A stretch of DNA of 39,309 nucleotides from an uncultured Taibaiella sp. (GTDB lineage: Bacteria; Bacteroidota; Bacteroidia; Chitinophagales; Chitinophagaceae). Positions 1 through 8,847 of this stretch are shown here, in pieces. The notes beneath the pieces are model-generated. The model was not told the DNA's origin. It worked only from the letters and a program-made list of their open reading frames with translations, and did no database searches. Numbering within the stretch: position 1 is the stretch's first letter; the number at the start of each line of letters is the position of its first letter. Location: positions 1 to 39,309 of the forward strand of contig CALMWT010000120.1 in the NCBI GenBank assembly GCA_937870855.1, written 5' to 3'. The position numbers were made by a program, and so were the translations under genes.

Positions 1-909
1 ACACTACCCGGCTTGTTGATGTTAGCTTTAAGCTTTGCCTGTTTTAGTATAGCCTGTATGCTTCTTGTACTATATGCTTCCTTTCCATCATGTCCTTCAA
101 ACATATACTCTTTCGGCTTGTATGCCGTGTAATATTCACGCAGATATTTCAAAGTGGTTTTGCTCAAGGGCACTATTCTATCTTTCTTTCCTTTGGCATT
201 CAGTATGTTTATCACCATCCTTTTACTGTCAATGGCATTTACTTTTAAGGTAGCTACCTCGCTTACCCGCAATCCGCTGCTATAACATACCATCAGTATG
301 GTTTTGTGTTTTAAATTGGTGGTTGCTTTCAGCAGTTTCTCAATGTCTTCTTTCGCAAACATTCTGGGGATTTGCATGGGCTTTTTTGGTCTTTCTATTT
401 GATAAAATTCTTTCGGTTTTTTTAGCGCTTGTTCATAATAAAACTTAATGGCATTCACCATAGAGTGAAGTGCAGACTCGCTGTATTCCTTTTCTTTTGA
501 CAGATGAAGTAAATAAGTTTCGATCTCATCTTTGGTAACTGCTCCAATATCCTTTCCGTAAAAATGATCGAGGAATAAGGAAAATGCCTGCGTATAAGTG
601 CGTATAGTATTTTCGCTATAGCTTTTTAGCTGAAGCCTTCGTTTCATTTCCTTTATTTCATTGCGTTCTATGTCGGTTCCTTTCTGTTCTGCTATTGCTT
701 TGATAATTTTTATTAGCAGCTTTTTTGATTTTGCAACATACCAACCATTCAGCGTTTTACTCCACCTGCCTTCATGCTTCTTAATGGTTGATGTAAGTGT
801 CAGGTCTTTGCCAAATAAAAGTTTCACCACTTCTTTGTCGTAATGCAAAGCTTTTGACGGGGTAATGCCAAAGCTGAGTAGATGTTGTTTTATTTCTTCG
901 CCGGTCATG
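1..909 (-). CDS. Tyrosine recombinase/integrase (phage integrase family), 3' end outside window, start disrupted
   Basis: Read on the minus strand, one frame stays open from about 905 to the left edge and encodes a Bacteroidota-type tyrosine recombinase. An N-terminal arm-like segment contains GRWSKTLNGWYVAKSK. A SAM-like core-binding domain follows (RLQLKSYSENTIRTYTQAF), then the start of the catalytic domain with SSGLRVSEV, whose first catalytic Arg codon is at 267-269, and the beta-hairpin GKKDR near 175-195. The HxLRH box and the nucleophilic Tyr should lie beyond base 1. No stop is seen because the gene runs off the window. The natural-looking ATG (907-909) reads M-T-G and is then one base out of frame with the EEIKQHLLSFG reading that begins at 899, and an in-frame TGA lies at 906-908. 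Either one extra C was gained, or translation starts later, for example at TTG 846-848. Family assignment is firm; whether the gene is functional is uncertain. Confidence 0.85.
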
Positions 910-1054
910 CTATGAAATTAAAAAAATTTCTTAACCGGATTTGATGAAATGCAAAAGCCGGTTTGCTTGAAAATTTGCCACAAATTATCAATCTTGTGAG
1001 TGCGTAGCTGCATTTGTGATAAACGCTAACACTTAAAAAGAAGAGAATTTCGCC

Positions 1055-2155
1055 ATGGACTTCAATTCAATTCCTGTTGTTGCTATAGCTATTTCTATTA
1101 TCATTTGCTGGTCGTTGTTTGCCTTGTTTTGCAGCTTTGTTCATGAGGCGCTAACGCAGATAAAAGCAGAAAGAGGCAGGTTCATGAAGACCTATCTCTT
1201 CAAGCAGTTTTACGATCAGCCAAACGGCGTTAACTGGGCAGCGATGCTCTACATGCACGGCAGTATAGATTTGCTAACCCGCGCCGTCAACAAACCTACA
1301 AGCGATATTGATTCCCGTCTTTTTGCAGAAACACTTATTGAGGTGGTTGGCAAAGCGCATATCACCCAAGTAAACAAAAATGATTTTGCAGAACAGCTTA
1401 CTTATAAAAGCCAATTGCTGAATGATTTTAAAGCAGCAACGCTTTCCCTACAGCAAAGTGATGTAGTTAATTTCTTTCAGCAGTCGTTGAACAGTGCTGA
1501 ACTCTGTAGATTATCGGACGGCACGCCCGACGAAGCAGCCATTTATAAATGCCTTGTAGATCAGATTGAGCGCTGGTACAATAAAATGATGGAGCGGCTT
1601 TCTCTTTGGTATAAGAAGAAGACAAAGTTGCGACTGTTTATGCTCGGAACCGTACTGGCAATTCTTGTAAACGTTGACAGCATCGCGTTATTCAAACATT
1701 TCACTGCGCAGCCTGCATCACGAAAGGCAATGATGAATTATTATGAGGCAAATGCGCAACGACTAACGGCGCTTGCCCATCGGGCAGAATCTTCGGACAG
1801 TGCAATCAATTACAGAAAGCAATTGGAAGCGCTTGCAATTGAAATGGATAGTGTGGCAAAATCGGCTGCGCTGCCAGTGGGTTGGGAGCATAATCTCTTC
1901 AATGCTCAAACCTGGAGAAAAGCTCGTGCTGAAAGCAGAGATTCCCCTCTTCTGTTTTCGTCTTCAGGCAGTGGTGTGAAAGGAATATTAATGGCAGTCT
2001 GGAGTTTCTTTTGCGGCATTGTTTGGTTGCTGTTGTTTTTCTTTTGCAAGCTTCCGGGTTTTGTGCTTTCAGGATTTGCGGCTAGTGCCGGCGCTCCGTT
2101 TTGGTTCGATGTATTGAAAAAGGCTTATTCCACTAAACCACAAAAAGCTTCCTGA
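1055..2155 (+). CDS. Uncharacterised multi-pass membrane protein (GAPFWFD family)
   Basis: A 366-residue protein. It has an N-terminal hydrophobic helix (about 6-29), a soluble middle part, a second transmembrane segment at about 192-213 preceded by ERLSLWYKKKTKLR, a second soluble stretch, and two hydrophobic segments at about 307-350 that run into SAGAPFWFDVLKK. The WYK(K/R)..LNVD and GAPFWFD signatures match, from memory, a widespread family of bacterial membrane proteins with no assigned function. It opens a co-directional cassette, and its TGA overlaps the ATG of the amidohydrolase by one base (TGATG), which suggests translational coupling. Its likely role, by inference, is an inner-membrane anchor or sensor for the enzymes that follow. 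Confidence 0.8.
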   Translation: MDFNSIPVVAIAISIIICWSLFALFCSFVHEALTQIKAERGRFMKTYLFKQFYDQPNGVNWAAMLYMHGSIDLLTRAVNKPTSDIDSRLFAETLIEVVGKAHITQVNKNDFAEQLTYKSQLLNDFKAATLSLQQSDVVNFFQQSLNSAELCRLSDGTPDEAAIYKCLVDQIERWYNKMMERLSLWYKKKTKLRLFMLGTVLAILVNVDSIALFKHFTAQPASRKAMMNYYEANAQRLTALAHRAESSDSAINYRKQLEALAIEMDSVAKSAALPVGWEHNLFNAQTWRKARAESRDSPLLFSSSGSGVKGILMAVWSFFCGIVWLLLFFFCKLPGFVLSGFAASAGAPFWFDVLKKAYSTKPQKAS

Positions 2156-3393
2156 TGCAGTTCTACAACGTACACACGCACATATTCACGATGAATAATG
2201 CGCCCCGCAGGTTTCTGGAATTGTACCTCCCGAAATGGGCTGCTCATAGTGTTGATAAGATTACAAATACACAGGTTGGTGCATGGTTGGTAAAGAAACT
2301 ACTTAATACGGTAGGTGGGCATGGTGGCAAGCGCTATGCAAGTTTTTTAGAAATTGGTAAAAGCAGCAGTCAAAACGATGTGTTTCGTCACCTGATAGAA
2401 AGCTATGAAGACAGTTCTATAAAGATGGTTGCGCTTACATTGTTTATGGAAAAGTTGGGTGCCGATGCCTCTATGTCGGGCTATGAAGGGCAGCTTGAAG
2501 AAATCATTGCATTGAAAAGACGTTATCCTGAACGGTTGCTTCCTTTTTTTTGTATAGATCCGCGCTGGAAAAATGATGGTGCCGCAATACTCGCTACAAC
2601 CCAGCGATATTTTGACAGGAAAATAAACGTGAGTGGAAAAGAATACAGTCCTTTTGCCGGTATAAAAATTTATCCCAGCACGGGTTTTTATCCGTTCGAT
2701 GCCAAGCTAATGCCCGTAATGGAATGGGCAGCTAAAAATGGAGTGCCGGTTATGACGCATTGCAGTTACCTCGGTGGCATTTTCAACAACGATGTTGATT
2801 TTGTGAAAGCTAGTCTGAATCCCTACGATCCTTACGACAGAGTTTACTACGACAAACCTTGCTACATCTCTGGCGATAAAAAAGCGAGGGTCAATAATCA
2901 ACGTTCGTGCAGTTACTTTCTGGAGCCACATGCCTACGAAAGCATGATCAGATATTTTGCCGAAAAAGGTACTCCTCTAAAAATTTGTTTTGCACATTTT
3001 GGAAGTGACAAACACATGTTGCTGGAGCATAAAAAAGATCAGACTCCTCAAAAATACTATGGCGTATTGGCTGATAAAAACTGGACGGCACAAATCAAAG
3101 ATCTAATGACACGATACCCGGAAGTGTACACCGATATTTCTTATTCGCTTACTAAACTTGAAACACACGATTTCATTTTTGAAGAACTGAGAAACGCCTA
3201 TTACGGAGATCGGATATTGTTTGGAACCGACTTCTTTATGACCGAGAGAGAAGAAAAGGAGCAAAAGACCTACACGCATTTTAAAAGCAGGGCGCTAAAG
3301 GAAAAAAACGTATCGGATGCAGGGAATGCCTGGGAAAAAATAGCGATGCTAAATCCAGAGCAGTTTTTGAAAAGCAATTATTACCAAACCTAA
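2155..3393 (+). CDS. Amidohydrolase-family metal-dependent hydrolase (TIM barrel)
   Basis: A 412-residue protein with the amidohydrolase layout. The metal-binding HxH on strand 1 is seen in YNVHTHIF (H7, H9). There is a Lys in GIKIYP (K171), a His in VMTHCSY (H202), a His in CFAHFGSD (H281) and the catalytic Asp in LFGTDFFM (D359). These fit the amidohydrolase_2 (PF04909-like) group, whose members hydrolyse or decarboxylate small cyclic or amide substrates. There is no signal peptide, so it is probably cytoplasmic. It is coupled to the upstream membrane protein by a one-base overlap and followed 14 bases later by an EEP-fold enzyme. The substrate cannot be told from the sequence. It is longer than minimal family members, with an insertion at about 205-255. 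Confidence 0.85.
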   Translation: MQFYNVHTHIFTMNNAPRRFLELYLPKWAAHSVDKITNTQVGAWLVKKLLNTVGGHGGKRYASFLEIGKSSSQNDVFRHLIESYEDSSIKMVALTLFMEKLGADASMSGYEGQLEEIIALKRRYPERLLPFFCIDPRWKNDGAAILATTQRYFDRKINVSGKEYSPFAGIKIYPSTGFYPFDAKLMPVMEWAAKNGVPVMTHCSYLGGIFNNDVDFVKASLNPYDPYDRVYYDKPCYISGDKKARVNNQRSCSYFLEPHAYESMIRYFAEKGTPLKICFAHFGSDKHMLLEHKKDQTPQKYYGVLADKNWTAQIKDLMTRYPEVYTDISYSLTKLETHDFIFEELRNAYYGDRILFGTDFFMTEREEKEQKTYTHFKSRALKEKNVSDAGNAWEKIAMLNPEQFLKSNYYQT

Positions 3394-3407
3394 AAAATAA
3401 AAAGCAA

Positions 3408-4328
3408 ATGATAGTTGCCACATTCAATTGCGAAAACCTTTTTGTCCGTTATCGTTTCAGCAGCAAGCTTGCAGAAGAAAAGAAAAATGAAGCTGTAGAT
3501 AAAGGTTTTATTATCGAACGTTCTCTTTTTGAAACTGTTCTTGAAGAAGAACGCAAGTTGACTGCGGGTGCAATTTTAGCCACAAAGGCCGATATCATCG
3601 CTTTGCAGGAAGTAGAAAACCTCGACACTTTAAAATCCTTTCAAAGTCGTTTCTTAAAAGCCAAGTTTCCCTTTAAATATTTGATAGATGGCAACGATAT
3701 GCGCCTGATAGATATTGCTGCATTAAGCAATATTGAAGCTACGAGTATTCGCACCCATCAATACGATAAGGGTAGTGATAAAAAGCAGATTTTCTCCCGC
3801 GATTGTTTGGAGATAGAATACAATGTGAACGGTGTGCCGCTTACACTTTTCATCAACCATTTTAAAAGCATGTTGGACAAGTCGGACCCTGCAAACGGAC
3901 GACAAAAAACTATGGCGAAACGCAGGCAGCAAAGCGAACAGGTGGTGCAGATAATTAAAGACAAATTCGGAAGCAAACTGGCAAAGGAAAATTTTATCGT
4001 GTTGGGCGATTTGAATGATTATTTACCAAGCACAGGTTTAAAGCCTTTGCTCGATCAGCCCTGGCTGGAAAATGTAGTACAAACCCGCCTGCCTGCTGAG
4101 GAGCAATGGACGCATTGGTGGAGTGATAAAAAGTCTGTTTCGCAGCTCGACTACATTTTGCTTTCCTCCCGTCTGGCAAAAAACAGTCCCGCAAAGCCTG
4201 TTATTATCCGTTGTGGTTTGGGAACGAATTGCACTCAGTTTACGGGCAAACGACTCGATGGAATTGGCAAGAAAAGTCCGGTAGCAAGCGATCATTGTCC
4301 GGTGGCAATGGAGGTAAACGTTAGGTAG
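3408..4328 (+). CDS. Endonuclease/exonuclease/phosphatase (EEP) family protein
   Basis: A 306-residue protein with the EEP (DNase I-like) motifs in order: ATFNCENLF (N7), IALQEVEN (metal-binding E68), FINHFKS (N150, catalytic H151), VLGDLND (D201, N203), SQLDYILLS (D248) and ASDHCPV (D295, H296). All residues expected for Mg-dependent phosphodiester or phosphomonoester hydrolysis are present. It has no signal peptide. The family includes nucleases, sphingomyelinases and inositol phosphatases, so the substrate is open. A basic region (KTMAKRRQQSEQVVQIIK) would suit nucleic acid but is not decisive. It is the third gene of the cassette, 14 bases after the amidohydrolase and 27 bases before the M15 peptidase. 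Confidence 0.88.
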   Translation: MIVATFNCENLFVRYRFSSKLAEEKKNEAVDKGFIIERSLFETVLEEERKLTAGAILATKADIIALQEVENLDTLKSFQSRFLKAKFPFKYLIDGNDMRLIDIAALSNIEATSIRTHQYDKGSDKKQIFSRDCLEIEYNVNGVPLTLFINHFKSMLDKSDPANGRQKTMAKRRQQSEQVVQIIKDKFGSKLAKENFIVLGDLNDYLPSTGLKPLLDQPWLENVVQTRLPAEEQWTHWWSDKKSVSQLDYILLSSRLAKNSPAKPVIIRCGLGTNCTQFTGKRLDGIGKKSPVASDHCPVAMEVNVR

Positions 4329-4355
4329 TTAGTCACACATAAAACACACACAGCT

Positions 4356-4964
4356 ATGAGTTATCAATTCTTAAAACAAGATCAGCTTTTCTACCAGAGG
4401 TTTCTAAAAAGTCACGGCTTTTATACAGGCAAGCTCGATGGCGTGTGGGGTCCAAAAACGGATGCCGCCGACAAAGCTTTTATGCAACACAGCCAGAATA
4501 TTGCGAAGCAAATTGGTTCGTTCGATCATCGAAGCGAATCAAACCTTATAACATTAGCGCCCAAAGTGCAGACCCTTGCCCGACAATTTTTGAAACTATG
4601 TCAGGATGCAAAACTTGATGTTCGTATTATATCCGGCACACGGACTTATGCAGAACAGGAAGCGCTCTTCAGAAAAGGACGCTATGGAAATACTGAAAAG
4701 CGGGTAACAAATGCGCGCGGTGGACAAAGCAACCACAACTTCGGTATTGCATGGGACATCGGTGTGTTTCAAGGAGGAAAATACCTCACTACGCTCAAGC
4801 CTTACAAAGACATTGCTACGCTTGTTATGCCCCATTTTCCCAACCTGGCGTGGGGCGGACACTGGATTTCATTTCCCGACTATCCGCATTACGAACACAA
4901 AGCCACGGTAGATGGTGTAGCGCATGTGAGAGGGCTTTTTGAAAACGGAAAAGTGTATGTGTAG
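4356..4964 (+). CDS. M15-family peptidoglycan peptidase with N-terminal PG-binding-like domain
   Basis: A 202-residue protein. Residues about 10-45 (FYTGKLDGVWGPKTDAADKAF) resemble a PG_binding_1 repeat. Residues about 85-180 are an M15 (VanY/endolysin L-alanyl-D-glutamate peptidase type) domain: SGTRTYAEQEALF, the zinc motif SNHNFGIAWDIG (H127, D134) and WGGHWISFPDYPHYE (third zinc ligand H178). It should cut peptide bonds in peptidoglycan stems. It lacks a recognisable signal peptide, as phage endolysins do, so export would need another route. It sits inside the cassette after the EEP enzyme. Family assignment is firm; biological role is not. Confidence 0.88.
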   Translation: MSYQFLKQDQLFYQRFLKSHGFYTGKLDGVWGPKTDAADKAFMQHSQNIAKQIGSFDHRSESNLITLAPKVQTLARQFLKLCQDAKLDVRIISGTRTYAEQEALFRKGRYGNTEKRVTNARGGQSNHNFGIAWDIGVFQGGKYLTTLKPYKDIATLVMPHFPNLAWGGHWISFPDYPHYEHKATVDGVAHVRGLFENGKVYV

Positions 4965-5039
4965 CAAATGAACAAGCAAGTTCCTCTTGGATAAAAAAGG
5001 AGAAACCATAACCATTTCATCATTCAACTTTAAACACCT

Positions 5040-5420
5040 ATGAAGGAAGTCTATTTTAACCCCAAAGGAGGAGCTATCGTTGCCTCTGCAAGATTTACTC
5101 ACTCCAAAGTAATGATCGCCAACTACAGTATGATGTTGCGGCTAAAAGACAGCAACGAAAGCACGATTCTGAAAGTAGGAGACAACACCAATGTAGAAGA
5201 CGATTGCGCTGCTTTGTCTCAGCCCGTTTCTTTAAATGATGGCCGAAGACTGATACTTGAAACAGGTTTTGTCGGTCAGGATTTTGCCAGCTATCCCCAA
5301 TACGATATTGTACTGGAATTGCATCAGGATGGTAACATACTTGGATATGCACATGAGTCGGGTGTGCTGACAGGCAAAGGACAGTATTCTCTATTATTCA
5401 TTAAACTTATTGCATCGTGA
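5040..5420 (+). CDS. Small hypothetical protein of the cassette
   Basis: A 126-residue protein that I do not recognise. It starts at an ATG 75 bases after the M15 peptidase and ends 4 bases before the likely start of the outer-membrane-like gene, so it is probably co-transcribed. Alternating polar and hydrophobic stretches (ARFTHSKVMIANYSMMLRLKD, PQYDIVLELHQDGNILG, QYSLLFIKLIAS) predict an all-beta fold, possibly a small sandwich. No signal peptide, lipobox or transmembrane helix is visible. It could be a ligand-binding, immunity or scaffold protein, but none of these is supported by a motif. Confidence 0.65.
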   Translation: MKEVYFNPKGGAIVASARFTHSKVMIANYSMMLRLKDSNESTILKVGDNTNVEDDCAALSQPVSLNDGRRLILETGFVGQDFASYPQYDIVLELHQDGNILGYAHESGVLTGKGQYSLLFIKLIAS

Positions 5421-5424
5421 GTCA

Positions 5425-6564
5425 ATGAAAAAAGCAGCCATCATATTGGTTAGCTTGCTCTCTTCTTTCATTGCAAAATCGCAAGGCAGAGATTCTGTAA
5501 TGCTTGGCATGTTGCGGCTCAATTTTGTTGTGCCCGACATGCCAGCTTTCAAAGCGATGGGCACTGATCCTTCGGCCATTCTTCGACCTTCCACAGCGCA
5601 AGCTTTTGCCGTATCTGTTTCTGAGTTTTATCAAAATGGTCAGTTTGCACTACCCACAGATTTTGCCATGGAACTTACTCCTTCATTGCTTTTAAATGCA
5701 ACGCGGCCTATTGAAAATGTAATCCGGTCGTATAGTAAAGCGCAGTGGCTGAAAACTTTTCGGGTTTCGATAGGCACGGCTGCTAATAGAGCTCCTCATT
5801 TGGGACGAAGCATGGCAATTGGTTTGAGAAGCAACCTCATCAACAAAGGAGACATGACAACTGATAAAGCCTATCTGCAAAATGTAGTGATGGCTCTTGG
5901 CGATTTTAGAATGGCTTCAAGAAAAGCACTTGCAACATTTGCCCACCAACATGGTATTGATACCAATAAGGTTGACTATGAATTTAGAATTATGTCGAAC
6001 CCTGTTTTGAAAACCAAATTCGATGATTTGCTTTTTGATATGGAAGCGCAACGGGTTTTTATGGCAAAGCTTGACTCTTTGAAACAAGATTATAAACTAC
6101 GCAATTGGAATGCGCAAAAGCTGGATGTAGCTTTTGCTGTGGTAGGATCGGGGGGCGATTCGCTTCTGAAAAATGTGCAGTTAAACAAGTATGCCTTTTG
6201 GATGACATGGGCGCTTAGGGCAGGAAAATCAGGACAGGTATTGTTGGGCATAAATGCTGAAGCTCGCCGCGATAATTTTGTAGTGAAAAAGCAAAATGAA
6301 TTTTACACCACAGTTTCACTGCCGTTACGTTACATGAGTGGTTCCAATAGATTGAAAGGATATGCAGAATTGCAGTACCAATATGTAGGGATCGAAAGAA
6401 GTCATTACTCTTTTCTAAGCCTCGGTGCCGAGGTAAATCCTTACGATGGTTTTTGGGTAAGCATGTATGGAGGCATTAATCACAATTACACAAATGCAGG
6501 TACAAGTTTTGTTACCAACCTCAACTTAAAGATTACCTTGCCTGAAAGCTTTAAGCTCTTTTGA
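5425..6564 (+). CDS. Secreted, probably outer-membrane beta-barrel protein, function unknown
   Basis: A 379-residue protein. I chose the ATG at 5425 because it opens a standard signal peptide (MKKAAIILVSLLSSFIAKSQG) and lies 4 bases after the previous stop; an upstream TTG at 5410 only adds MHRES. The C-terminal third has strands of the outer-membrane type (GQVLLGINAEAR, GYAELQYQYVGIE, FWVSMYGGINHNY, SFVTNLNLKI), and the protein ends in Phe, as outer-membrane barrels often do. It is the last gene of the cassette, followed by a convergent glycosyltransferase. It may place cassette activity at the cell surface, but this is inference from context. Confidence 0.7.
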   Translation: MKKAAIILVSLLSSFIAKSQGRDSVMLGMLRLNFVVPDMPAFKAMGTDPSAILRPSTAQAFAVSVSEFYQNGQFALPTDFAMELTPSLLLNATRPIENVIRSYSKAQWLKTFRVSIGTAANRAPHLGRSMAIGLRSNLINKGDMTTDKAYLQNVVMALGDFRMASRKALATFAHQHGIDTNKVDYEFRIMSNPVLKTKFDDLLFDMEAQRVFMAKLDSLKQDYKLRNWNAQKLDVAFAVVGSGGDSLLKNVQLNKYAFWMTWALRAGKSGQVLLGINAEARRDNFVVKKQNEFYTTVSLPLRYMSGSNRLKGYAELQYQYVGIERSHYSFLSLGAEVNPYDGFWVSMYGGINHNYTNAGTSFVTNLNLKITLPESFKLF

Positions 6565-6593
6565 TATCATTATTTCAAGCAGCGTTTTAAATT

Positions 6594-7370
6594 TCAAAAA
6601 TTGATTCCTTCCTTTTTCAGACGGCTATAATGTCTTGTCTTTGCATATTTTATGAACGAAGCAAATGCGTTGTTTTTGCAGACAATAAATCCAAACTCTC
6701 CGTCAAGAAAACCCAGCTTAAAAATCAGATCATTTAAGAATTGAAGCGGCGGTGCCACTACCATTTTCAGGAAACTTACTTTCTTTCCTCGTGCTACATC
6801 TGCTCGCGCACTTATTTCTGTATAATGCTCAATTTTCCGAAGGTGATCTGAAATGCTGTCGTAGCTATAGTGCAGCAAATCTCCTTTCAACCGACCAATC
6901 TTTTCATTTTTATCGTGTAGTTCTATGCCTTCATGCACTTTGTCGTTCAGCATCGCACCTTTTTCTTTATTCCAAAGACGAAGCTTGGGTTGCGGGTACC
7001 ACCCACAGTGCCTGATCCATTTGCCGCAATAGTTGGGAAGAATATCCACTTTATAAGCATTGAATTTCGGATTAGTTTTTATAAACAAAATGCTCTCGGC
7101 AAGTTTAGGAGACACTACCTCATCTGCATCAATTGAAAGTACCCATTGGTGCGAAGCTTGTTGCTGTGCAAAAAACTTTTGATCTCCATAACCGAGAAAT
7201 TTTCGCTGCATCACTTTTGCGCCGAGATGGGTTGCGATGTCCACGGTTTTGTCGGTCGAAAAGCTATCTATTACTACTACTTCATCTGCCACTTTCCTCA
7301 CTGCTTCTATGCAACGGGCAATGTTCTTTTCCTCATTGTAAGTAATGATGCAGGCAGAAATTGAGATCAT
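6594..7370 (-). CDS. Glycosyltransferase family 2 (LPS core WaaE/KdtX-like)
   Basis: A 258-residue protein with a GT-A fold. The N-terminal nucleotide-sugar site is ISACIITYNEEKNIARC, followed by VVVIDSFSTDKT and the DxD-type LSIDADEVV at about 78-86. Later motifs (WYPQPKLRLWNK, VHEGIELH) match the beta-glucosyltransferases of the LPS core WaaE/KdtX type. It probably adds a sugar to a cell-surface glycolipid or polysaccharide on the cytoplasmic face. It is convergent with the cassette and divergent from ffh, with 124 bases to the ffh start, so it is likely monocistronic. Confidence 0.88.
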   Translation of the reverse strand: MISISACIITYNEEKNIARCIEAVRKVADEVVVIDSFSTDKTVDIATHLGAKVMQRKFLGYGDQKFFAQQQASHQWVLSIDADEVVSPKLAESILFIKTNPKFNAYKVDILPNYCGKWIRHCGWYPQPKLRLWNKEKGAMLNDKVHEGIELHDKNEKIGRLKGDLLHYSYDSISDHLRKIEHYTEISARADVARGKKVSFLKMVVAPPLQFLNDLIFKLGFLDGEFGFIVCKNNAFASFIKYAKTRHYSRLKKEGINF

Positions 7371-7494
7371 ATAAAAGGTGGCTTGTGCAAAGAAACGGAG
7401 CGTTCCAAAATTAGCAATAAACCAATCCCACCAAAGTAGGGCTGCGTAGTTGTTTGAATTAAATTAAATTTGCGCTTCTTTTTAAGATAGGAAT

Positions 7495-8847
7495 ATGTTT
7501 GATAATCTGAGTGAGCGGCTTGATTCCGCGTTTAAACAGCTAAAAGGTGAAGGTCGCATAAGCGAGATAAACGTAGCGGCAACGATAAAGGAGATTCGCA
7601 GAGCACTCGTTGATGCGGATGTAAACTATAAAATTGCAAAAGAATTTACGGATAAGGTAAAGGACAAGGCAATGGGGGAGAAGGTGCTAACGGCGGTATC
7701 TCCCGGACAATTGATGGTGAAGATTGTAAAGGACGAGCTTGCCGAATTAATGGGGGGTAAAGAAGAGGAATTAGATATTTCAGGAAAACCTACCATCATT
7801 CTAATTGCAGGTCTTCAGGGTAGTGGTAAAACTACTTTTTCCGGTAAACTCGCAAATTTTCTCAAAAGCAAAAAAGGATTAAATCCACTTTTGGTGGCTG
7901 GCGATATTTATCGTCCTGCGGCAATAGATCAGTTGAAAGTGTTGGGTGAGCAGGTAAAAGTTCCTGTTTATAGTGAGCCGGAAAACAAGAACGCTGTAGA
8001 AATTGCACAAAACGCCATTGCACATGCAAAGCAAAATGGTAATCGTATCATTATTATAGATACTGCGGGGCGACTGGCCGTAGATGAGGTGATGATGAAG
8101 GAGGTGGCAAACATTAAATCTGCGGTAAATCCTCAGGAAATTTTGTTTGTGGTGGATTCAATGACGGGACAAGATGCCGTAAATACCGCCAAAGCTTTCA
8201 ATGACCGTTTAGACTTTACAGGAGTTGTACTTACAAAGCTCGATGGAGATACAAGAGGTGGCGCTGCATTATCTATTAAATATACGGTAGATAAGCCTAT
8301 CAAGTTTGTTAGTATGGGAGAAAAGCTCGATACACTCGATGTCTTTTATCCTGAGCGTATGGCGCAGCGTATATTGGGCATGGGAGATATTACCACCCTT
8401 GTAGAACGCGCTCAGGCACAGTTTGATGAAGTGCAGGCTAAGAAGCTCGAAAAGAAAATACGGCAAAACAAGTTCGACTTTGAAGATTTTAAAGAACAAC
8501 TCCAGCAGATAAAAAAGATGGGAAATCTGAAAGACCTGCTCGCCATGATTCCCGGAATTGGAAAAGCCATCAAAGACATTGACATTTCAGACGATGCATT
8601 TAAAGGCATTGAATCCATCATCAATTCTATGACCCCTCAGGAACGTCAGAACCCCGATATTATAGATGGAAACCGAAGAAAACGCATAGCAAAAGGCTGC
8701 GGAAAAGAAATTTCGGAAGTAAACGCATTTATGAAACAATTTGAACAAATGCGCCAAATGATGGGACAAATGGGTAAAATGAAAGGCATGATGCCCGGTA
8801 TGGGTATGCCCGGTATGGGCGCAGGAATGCCGTTTGGAAAAAAGTAG
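7495..8847 (+). CDS. ffh: Signal recognition particle GTPase Ffh
   Basis: A 450-residue SRP54 protein. The N domain is followed by the GTPase G domain: G1 GLQGSGKTT (about 106-114), DIYRPAAIDQL, DTAGRL (about 190) and TKLDGDTRGGAAL. The methionine-rich M domain ends with MRQMMGQMGKMKGMM and a Gly/Met tail. It binds 4.5S RNA and N-terminal signal sequences and delivers nascent membrane proteins to FtsY. Length and domain order are normal for the family. The start is ATG without a clear Shine-Dalgarno, as usual in Bacteroidota. A TAAATTTG -7-like octamer lies at 7465-7472, but without a well-placed TTG upstream. Confidence 0.97.
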   Translation: MFDNLSERLDSAFKQLKGEGRISEINVAATIKEIRRALVDADVNYKIAKEFTDKVKDKAMGEKVLTAVSPGQLMVKIVKDELAELMGGKEEELDISGKPTIILIAGLQGSGKTTFSGKLANFLKSKKGLNPLLVAGDIYRPAAIDQLKVLGEQVKVPVYSEPENKNAVEIAQNAIAHAKQNGNRIIIIDTAGRLAVDEVMMKEVANIKSAVNPQEILFVVDSMTGQDAVNTAKAFNDRLDFTGVVLTKLDGDTRGGAALSIKYTVDKPIKFVSMGEKLDTLDVFYPERMAQRILGMGDITTLVERAQAQFDEVQAKKLEKKIRQNKFDFEDFKEQLQQIKKMGNLKDLLAMIPGIGKAIKDIDISDDAFKGIESIINSMTPQERQNPDIIDGNRRKRIAKGCGKEISEVNAFMKQFEQMRQMMGQMGKMKGMMPGMGMPGMGAGMPFGKK

